Shown piece by piece: positions 45,172-64,000 of a stretch of DNA of 64,000 bases; the stretch's first letter is position 1, and every line of letters starts with the position of its first letter. The position numbers and the translations under genes were made by a program. The stretch covers positions 52,209,429-52,273,428 of the forward strand of contig CM049312.1 in the NCBI GenBank assembly GCA_026874595.1. Direction: 5' to 3'. The notes beneath the pieces are model-generated. The model worked only from the letters and a program-made list of their open reading frames with translations, was not told the origin of the DNA and ran no database searches. This DNA is from Sipunculus nudus. Lineage: Eukaryota; Annelida; Sipuncula; Golfingiida; Sipunculidae.

Positions 45172-45199
45172 ACCTGACGAAGAAGCCTGTGTGCTTCGA
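45172..45199 (+). other. Hammerhead-like core motif (CTGACGA ... GAAA)
   Basis: CTGACGA (45172-45178) and GAAA (45196-45199) flank a perfect 5-bp stem GAAGC/GCTTC with a 6-nt loop. This is the conserved half of a hammerhead ribozyme and also a widespread motif near the ends of retroelements such as Penelope-like elements. One extra A separates CTGACGA from the stem, and I could not fold convincing stems I and III, so activity is doubtful. Confidence 0.25.
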
Positions 45200-45775
45200 A
45201 AGCTTGTATGTTAATAAACTAGTTAGTCTTTTTAGTCTATCTAAAAAAGTCACTGTTTATCTTTACCTTCGCTATATATATTAAATAACTCTGCATGATG
45301 AAAAACAATACGTTATACCGCTCTGGCCTAGTCTGTAGGCCATAGAGCACTTTACATCGAAGGGTAACACTACCTTCTATATATATATAAATATATATAA
45401 ATATATATATATATATTTATATATATATATATTCTAATATATGTAAATATATAGCATAATATTAAATAATATATATATATATATACTGATATATGAATAT
45501 ATGTATTCATATATATATCTCCAATTTATATGTATGTATATCATAACATTAAGTAACTTCATATATACATAAATATAATCTTATTTATTTTACATGGATT
45601 GTACAAAAAGTTATTATAACTAATCGCAGCACTCTCCATGGCTCCGATGATGGCGTTAGGTAGTCAGCATACATATTTATATATAGGTATATAACCGTTA
45701 TTTAAAGAAATTTATGCAAAAGGTGTTACACGGTTTGGTGAGAAATCATCCGACATCATCCAAGTTATATGCATA

Positions 45776-48700
45776 GTGAGTTATTAGCTCAGCTGACTAT
45801 AAGTCATCTGAGCTATAGTCATGGTCCATTGTCCATCGTCTGTCTGTCTGTCAGTCTGGATGTCCGTCCGTAAGACTGGCACGTTTCGACACCATTGGAC
45901 CTACGAATCTGAATTTCGGCATACAGTTAGATGTCCCCATAATCTCCTACCATGCCAAAAATTTGGTCAATAGGACTTTGTTCCTTTGAGATATTAAGGA
46001 AAAACCTCAATTTTTTATTAGAAATCTATTTTCACACTTCAGGACTGCCTAATATCAAAACCACTCATCTGTTTTTTTTTTCATATTTACCATAAATATT
46101 CCTCTATATAGTTCCTATGTACATGCCAGATATTAAGTCAGTATTTTATAATTTAAAAAAGTTATTGGCCCAAACTGTTACCAAACATAATGCACTTTGT
46201 AAAAAAATCAGGAAGATATTTTGTCACTTAAGACCCAAAGTGTTAAAGGTAGGGACTTTTTTCCAGTAATACAACTTTAATTAATCAAAATTTAATTGTA
46301 TACCAAAAATTAGATCAAAATCTGTTAAATTTTTTTAAATATTGGCAAAAATATAAAATTGGTACCTTAAATTTTGCCCAACTTTGGCCATGGCACGTTT
46401 TTTTCCTGTAAGTACTGTGGATTTAATTTTCACACCATGTATACATAAGGATTTAATCTGTTAAAATCTGAAATTTGAAGTTTTTTGGAGGCTCTTGTTG
46501 TATTCCCTTACATTGTCAAGCAGTCCACTTTGATGACTGTAGGTCATTCAGTGCACATCTCTATGCTCCCCAGGCTGTTGACATAATTTTAGATGTCCCC
46601 AAAATCTCCTACAATACCAAAAATTGGGTCATTAGGACTTTGTTCCTTCGAGATATTAAGGAAAAAAACTCCGTTTTCCATAAAAAAAAGCCATTGTTAC
46701 ACTTCAAGGCTGCCTAATATCAAAACCGCTGATCTGTTTTTGATCGTATTTAGTATTCACATTCTTTTATACATTTTCTATGAACATACCAAAAATTAGG
46801 TCAGTATTGAGTATTATTTTGAAGTTTTGGGCCAAAACATAATGCAATTTTTTAAAAAAATCAGGAAATATATTTACTCACATGAGAATTGCTGAACCTA
46901 GAGACCTTTTTTCAGGAATATAACTTTATTTAATCAAAATTCAATTGTTTACCCAAAATTAGATCTGAATTTTGCAAATTTTTCAAGTTATTAGCATAAA
47001 TAAAAAACAATACCTTAAATTTTGTCCAACTTTGGCACTGTTGATTTAATTTTCCCAGCATATATGCATAAAGATTTAATCTTTTAAAATCTGAACTTTC
47101 AAAAGAAATTGATTGGAATGAATAGCTTTTATTCATGTTTTCACACACCAGCCTTCACTTGCATTATGTAACCCACCCCAGGCAGCTTACCTTGGCCCAG
47201 CTTGGCCACTACTAGCAGGCTTCCCCTCGCCCTGCACTCATCCCCCCCCCCCCAGCTGGTGCATAAACTAGATGAATGTTATAATTTTTCTGTATTTTAT
47301 TTTATTCTTGGACATGCTACATTTTAGATTTTGTATTGAACCACCAGGGTTACAATGATTAAAGTGTACATTTAATTGTGTCCACAAAGTGGTGTATTGC
47401 TGTGAAAGTCTGGATGTTCATGAGATAAGTAATTCCTTACTTCAGAAGAGTAAAAACTTCACCAGGTGTGAAATTGACTATTAATTCCAGTAATTAATTA
47501 AAACTGGGATAGTAATTAGCACAATGATATTGTTTGTCCCTTATTTAACCAACAGTGTGTATACTTTATTTGAAAAGATTTTTTATTTTGTCAAATTTAC
47601 TTTTATTTTATTTTGGTGAATAAAATTAAGCATGTCCTGAAAACTCCAATATGCAAAACTTTTTAATAGTGATTCAAGGAATATTCTTGTAGATGCCATG
47701 TTGTGGCATTATTTTCTTTTAAAATCAGATAAAACATTTATGATTTAAAAATAATAAAATATATGTGTATGCATAATATGACCCAATGTTTTTTACTCTG
47801 TATATATAATGATTGCAACTTTTGCAACAATTCTAATATTTTAACTTATATTTTCAGGTTTTTTAATTAAAAATTTATAAACCTGTAAATAAAAAAATGA
47901 AACAGATAAAAACTTCTTAATGGAAAAAGTGGATCTGCTTAAAAAAATAGGATTATATATAAACTTAAATGCATTATTCTCTTGAAAGTGAAATAAAGGT
48001 ATTAGTCCATTCTGTCCACTTGCCTGTCCATCAGTAAATTTTCGTATGCAACACAGTATCTCAAAACTTTTACTGTTTTTCTTCATGACAGTCTTGTCAG
48101 AGTATTAGTTTGCAATCATATATTTAGAACTTTACTATAACCAAGTAGGAGGGCCCCTTTCCTCTTAGCTTTTCATATTCTTATATAAATGAAAAACATT
48201 ACAATAGAATATTTCTACATCCACCTTCGTGCTGCCCTCTCTTTTCCCTTCTCCGAACCCCATCCCAAAGTCAGCCTCAGTAAGCAAGAACAAGATGAAT
48301 CAGATATATTCATACTTTAATATTTTGTATAACTATTTGTCCATAGGTACCTATGTACATGCCAGAAATTATGTCAATATTGTGTAATATGTAGACATAG
48401 TGGGCATCACAATAATGTACCTTGTCAAGACTAAAGAGATATTGTGTCATACAGTCACATATTCATAAATCACTTCATCAGCTTGGTTAATCATAACATC
48501 ATATCTGTCAAATTGAACGCTTGCAGACTACCATACACTTTAGATCCTTCAACAAATAGCCTTATCATCTACTACTGCTTATTACTGCTGTCATTGCATT
48601 CATATTTGCTCAAATATATCACAATTTTCAACCCCTCCTAAATAAATAAAAAATAAACCACTTTATTTAACTCTATTAATCCATCAGTCAGGTAATTTCA

Positions 48701-48862
48701 TTTATCATTTACTCACATATTACATTACATTCCTTTATAATAGCCCAACATGCACATGATATTCATAAGCTTTATCGACTCGATATAGTATTACAGTGGA
48801 GAAACATTTATAGTCCAATCACGATCAGCTGAGCGCTGTGACCCATGGGTCCCTTGTTTTGT
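45776..48862. repeat. Dispersed repeat region with internal duplication
   Basis: Starts with CTCAGCTGACTATAAGTCAT and ends around CAGCTGAGCGCTGTGACCC ATGGG. Blocks at about 45930-46470 and 46590-47110 are diverged tandem copies (shared TTAGGACTTTGTTCCTT, GAGATATTAAGGAAAAA and CTGCCTAATATCAAAACC). Related pieces occur at 59724-59776 and 60935-61800, so this is a dispersed family. No credible ORF; superfamily unknown. Confidence 0.6.
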
Positions 48863-49352
48863 TTGCTGGACTAACTGAGAATTGTGCTTTATTCTAAATA
48901 ACATGAATATGATGTTTTGTGCTGAATACGGTTAGAAAACTAGTTGTCATGTGCGCAATGGTGGCGCTTGGTAAAAAGTTTCTAGCACTCGGTAGTTCCA
49001 AGTATGTAAGAACACTGCCCGTTGTTAGAGCAGGGTAGCAATCGGTAAAAAGACCGAGCGCTCGGTAGTCCACGCTGGTCAGAGCAATGCCTGGTGTGAA
49101 TCCAGGGTAGCGCTCGGTAAAAAGTCCTACCGAGCACCAGCGCTAGGTACGCTCGATAGAGCTCGGTGAAAAGACCGACCGGTGTAATATTCTGTCTTCC
49201 CCATTTCCTCCTAAAATAGGGATTCAAGTGATTTTGGTCTGTACTACAATGTGCGAGGTCAGGGGAGCCTGAATGAGCACATGTTCAGAATATGGTCTAC
49301 ATTTGAAAGGATCGCCAAAACATTGGTCCCTCCCTTTGGTACAGTTATACAG

Positions 49353-49778
49353 GGTCCGCCTAAACACCCTTTTGTGACAAAACACCCTTTTGAATTTAAA
49401 GCAAAACACTGGTATCAGTTGATAAATCATCATCTGTTGCATATGTTAATGCAGAATTGTGCCACTATTCTGTAAAATAAAAGAAAGCAATAGTGTTTTG
49501 TACAACTGACAAGTGTGCTGCTTGATTGCCAATTGCGCTACTAGGGGGTAGGGTCAAAGCTGGCATAAATGGCTGCCGTAGGCGCGGGTGAACTGACCAC
49601 GGCACTAAACACTCATTTTTATCTTTATACCATTAATTTATGAAACAATATCGCAGAGATCTATTCATCAGATGATTATCGATTGGTGTTACGTTTTGGG
49701 TTCAGGTTTGAAGTTAAGTGGGTGTTTCATCACAGATACCCAAAACACCGGTGTTTTAAGTGTGTTTAGGGGGACCGG
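49353..49778. mobile_element. hAT-like MITE copy 2 (GGTCC ends)
   Basis: Ends GGTCCGCCTAAACACCC and the inverted TGTTTAGGGGGACC. Flanks TTATACAG (49345-49352) and TGATACAG (49779-49786) form an 8-bp target duplication with one mismatch. Homologous along its length to 44056-44521, with a short deletion near the right end. Non-autonomous. Confidence 0.75.
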
Positions 49779-49789
49779 TGATACAGCCT

Positions 49790-51888
49790 TATTACAGGTG
49801 TGACTATTTACCATCTGGGACCCTGCTGTAACGTTCTGGGCTCAAAGACACCGTCCAAGACACCAGGACCAGCATCAGTATAGTGACAATGGTCTTAAAG
49901 CACCCCGTGTTACATTTATAGTTTTAATTTTTCTTTAAATCTAAGTTCTAGTGATTTTTGCCTATTTTGACACCACAGTAACATCACTGAAAATGTTTAA
50001 GATGAAATCAGTGTTATGGTAAATTACTGAAACAACCTACCAGGGTACAGGTGCCAGTCCAGTTTAACTGTCTGGGCTTTACCTTGTATTCTGAGCCAAG
50101 AGCTGGTGCACCAGTCTGAGCATATGGACACAAAACCAGAGCTCTTTAATTAGGTGCCAATAGTCTACTGATAAGGACTCTCAGCCAGTTTGTCAAGTAA
50201 TGTCAAAACCTCTTACTCTTTATGTGCTACTTTAAGTTAATTCTCATGATCCACATATAAATTTCCAGAATGATGAAACAACTAGATAGGAAAATCTATT
50301 TGGCACTGCAGAAAAATATAAATCTATATGTCTTTTAAATTTTTTGTCACACATAATTGTAATATAATTGTCAGGGGTAACTGTTTTAAACTTTGATGTT
50401 AAATGCATTGAAATAAAAATCAATTTCAATATAAAAACTGAAAAACTTAAATGTTTAAAGAACTTGTTTCTAGAAATGTGTAACTGTCTTATGTCCCTGC
50501 TGTCCCTATTGTGTCTATAGAAGTACTTTAGAGAGGATTTTGTAAAGAAAAGCAATTATAAACTCCGTTTATCACTGGAAAGAATAAACACCCAAGTTTT
50601 GGTCACTTAAACTGCCAAAATACTCAAGACTTCACCAGCTTTTATCACAAGGGGGAGTGGAAATAAGGCCTGCCTAAAAAGTATTACTTAAATGCATACT
50701 GAGACGCTTTTATTGTTAATCATATGCATTCTGAACAAACCACCTGGGATACTGTCGGTGGCAATAGAACCATAACTTAACAGACCTGATATGAACAATG
50801 AACACAAGCCAAATTAAATATGTACTATATATTAAAATATTAACACTTGTTATTATTATTATTAGTAGTAATCATTTGCATTATGAATATAAATATACAT
50901 ACCGGGATACTGTCGGGGCAATAGAACCAGACCTTAACAGACCTGGCATGAACAATGCGCACGAACCAAATTAAATATACAAAGACTAAGAAACCTTTTT
51001 CATACGGGGTCAGTTGGCCTACCACCCTTCAGCATGATTTCACTGGCCACAGTTTCTGAGAGGAAAGCCAAATTGATAATGAAAATATTACCAAAACACC
51101 GATTATACTTTAGTTCCAAGGCTACAGAAACAAGGGAAAATCAACAATTTAAACAGTTGTATTAAGTCTTTAATCATTTGAAACTCAAAGAGTGATAAAA
51201 CTCACATTTAAGTTATGGTTAAACACCATGGAGTCTCAACTTTTTTTACATCCTCTACTGGGTACAGGGTTGGTTTTCTTCCAGAAGAAATTTACTTTTT
51301 CCTAGACATTGTGATTGGAAGAAAATGGAGGAAATGGGGTTTCCTCCACCTTCTTCCGGAAGTATTGGATGAAAGTGGAATTTAGTGGAAAGTAAAAATG
51401 ATAGTGTGATTTACAAAAATATTTGAACAATTTTATTCCTTTGAATAAAATAAAACAATTTGACTTTTAATCGGTGTAAAGTAACAATTATCTGATTAAT
51501 CTAAATATAATTCTGTTAGTTTTATTCTAACAGTATTGTCATAAATGCAGCTGATGGATTTGTATTACAACTATTTAAGTGAGTAGTGTTGCATAGTACT
51601 TGTATGTGTTGACATGTTAATTAACAAAATATTCTTGTTTAAATGTCTACCTCTATTCAAATGAAGGTTAAAGGAAGTTTTTTTTTGTATTTGTAACTAG
51701 TTCTTACCAAATTTGTGTCACACAGCAATGTTACTTTTGTATGATAGAGAATTACAGTCTGGGTACTAGTTGTTCATGAAGTTTGTCTACTACCTGACAT
51801 CATTAATTGTAGATAGTCAGTGTGTGGGTATAAGCTTAGCTTTATATGGTGATCTGTGAAGTTCGCAACATTTATTTTATCATTACAG
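49790..51888. other. Region upstream of PRPF8
   Basis: AT-rich; no coding ORF recognised. It contains a diverged tandem duplication (segment GGGATACTGTCGG...CAATAGAACCA at about 50746 and 50903). A splice acceptor (TTATCATTACAG, ending 51888) precedes the PRPF8 start, so a noncoding first exon and the promoter must lie in or before this stretch, but neither could be placed. Confidence 0.5.
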
Positions 51889-51924
51889 GCTGCACAGACT
51901 GGTCTTTTGACCACATTTTAGGAC

Positions 51925-63361
<11,437 letters not shown>

Positions 63362-64000
63362 GTGAGTGCATTAACAATATTCTGGGCAGTGTTCTTGTTA
63401 CTATCACATTGCAGGTTCTTACGTATGACTTCATTGCTCTGGTCCACATTTGCATGAAGGTGTAAAATAGTTTTACCTACTGACTGTTTGTAGTCAAAAG
63501 CAAGATGACCATTGCAGGGTCATTGTCACATACAACCTGACAGGCTGGTAAGACATGCTGCCTGAGGGTGTGTAGGTGATACAGTAACATGTCATTTGAT
63601 ATTACATGGGGTAGAGAGATTCCGTCCCCGATGGCTGTTGATGACATACAAACAAAGAAAATAAAAGTCTCTAAGTGAACAGGGTAAGCCTGTTACATGC
63701 ATGCTTCAACACATAAATGATAGCTGAGTGTCATTCTTATATCGTTTAAATCATTTATTTTGTAAGATATTATAAATTAATCTACATGGAGATGATTATA
63801 TTTTAACTAAGAATATTAAAATTTAAAGGCAATTTGTGTTCTGTGATCAACTTTCACTTTGAAATATGCTTTGTCAATCACTCCATAATTTCCAATAGAA
63901 TATGTAATTTGTGTCAGCTGCAATAAATTCATATGTCAGGGGCATACCTATTGAAGTGTGGTGGGCTGGAAGTTATTTAATTTTATTTTGTTGGGTTTAA
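63362..64000 (+). other. PRPF8 intron 6, incomplete
   Basis: Starts with the donor GTGAGT after exon 6. No further coding exon is visible before the window ends, so the intron is at least 639 bp. Confidence 0.8.

Larger units (their letters stand above)
40911..49181. mobile_element. GGTCGGTC foldback element copy 2, split by several insertions
   Basis: The left arm starts GGGTCGGTCTTTTTACCG (40911) and continues after two insertions (43986-44047 and 44530-44745). The right arm runs about 48945-49181, ending GACCGACCG. It uses the same ACCGAGCGCT modules and TGGATTCACACCAGGCAT spacer as copy 1. An exact 8-bp target duplication GTGTAATA flanks it (40903-40910 and 49182-49189). No transposase ORF was found; the core holds CT/AT tracts and dispersed repeats. 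Confidence 0.8.

Overview
The window looks like nuclear DNA of an aquatic invertebrate, most likely a mollusc. It is AT-rich, with split genes (GT-AG introns), dense minisatellites, long (AT)n tracts, and several classes of eukaryotic transposon including DIRS-type and Ty3/gypsy-type retroelements. No bacterial operon, CRISPR array or convincing tRNA/rRNA gene was seen. The species assignment is inference; the eukaryotic metazoan nature is well supported.

Layout. 1-12 kb: no recognisable protein gene; three tandem arrays (42-bp, 31-bp and exact 101-bp periods) and apparently unique AT-rich sequence. 12.08-24.07 kb (+): a complete ten-exon carboxylesterase/cholinesterase-like gene encoding 612 residues, with signal peptide, intact Ser-Glu-His triad and a C-terminal membrane anchor. 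Its introns hold 48-bp and 46-bp minisatellites, a ~475-bp palindromic foldback and a small transposon. 25-26.2 kb: two more minisatellites. 26.9-27.3 kb (+): a compact intronless candidate gene with CRE, TATA box, 62-codon ORF and poly(A) signal. 27.8-28.4 kb (-): a two-exon candidate gene of 169 residues, not recognised.

30.3-40.3 kb is a nest of transposons: a hAT-like element split by a foldback element, itself split by a very young Ty3/gypsy retrotransposon (minus strand, LTRs almost identical). 40.9-49.2 kb is a second copy of the same foldback family, split by a 3-kb TA-flanked palindromic element, by a hAT-like MITE and by dispersed repeats. A second MITE copy follows at 49.35 kb.

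51.9 kb to the end (+) is the 5' part of the spliceosome core gene PRPF8/Prp8 (six coding exons seen, continuing past the window). Its 8.7-kb first coding intron is mostly filled by two oppositely oriented, GC-rich DIRS-type tyrosine-recombinase retrotransposons with inverted terminal repeats and two internal complementary regions; their genes are broken by frameshifts and deletions.

The genes are independent of one another. The strongest unusual signals are the multi-layer transposon nests with readable target-site duplications, the GGTCGGTC foldback family, the head-to-head DIRS pair in PRPF8, and two small unrecognised genes.
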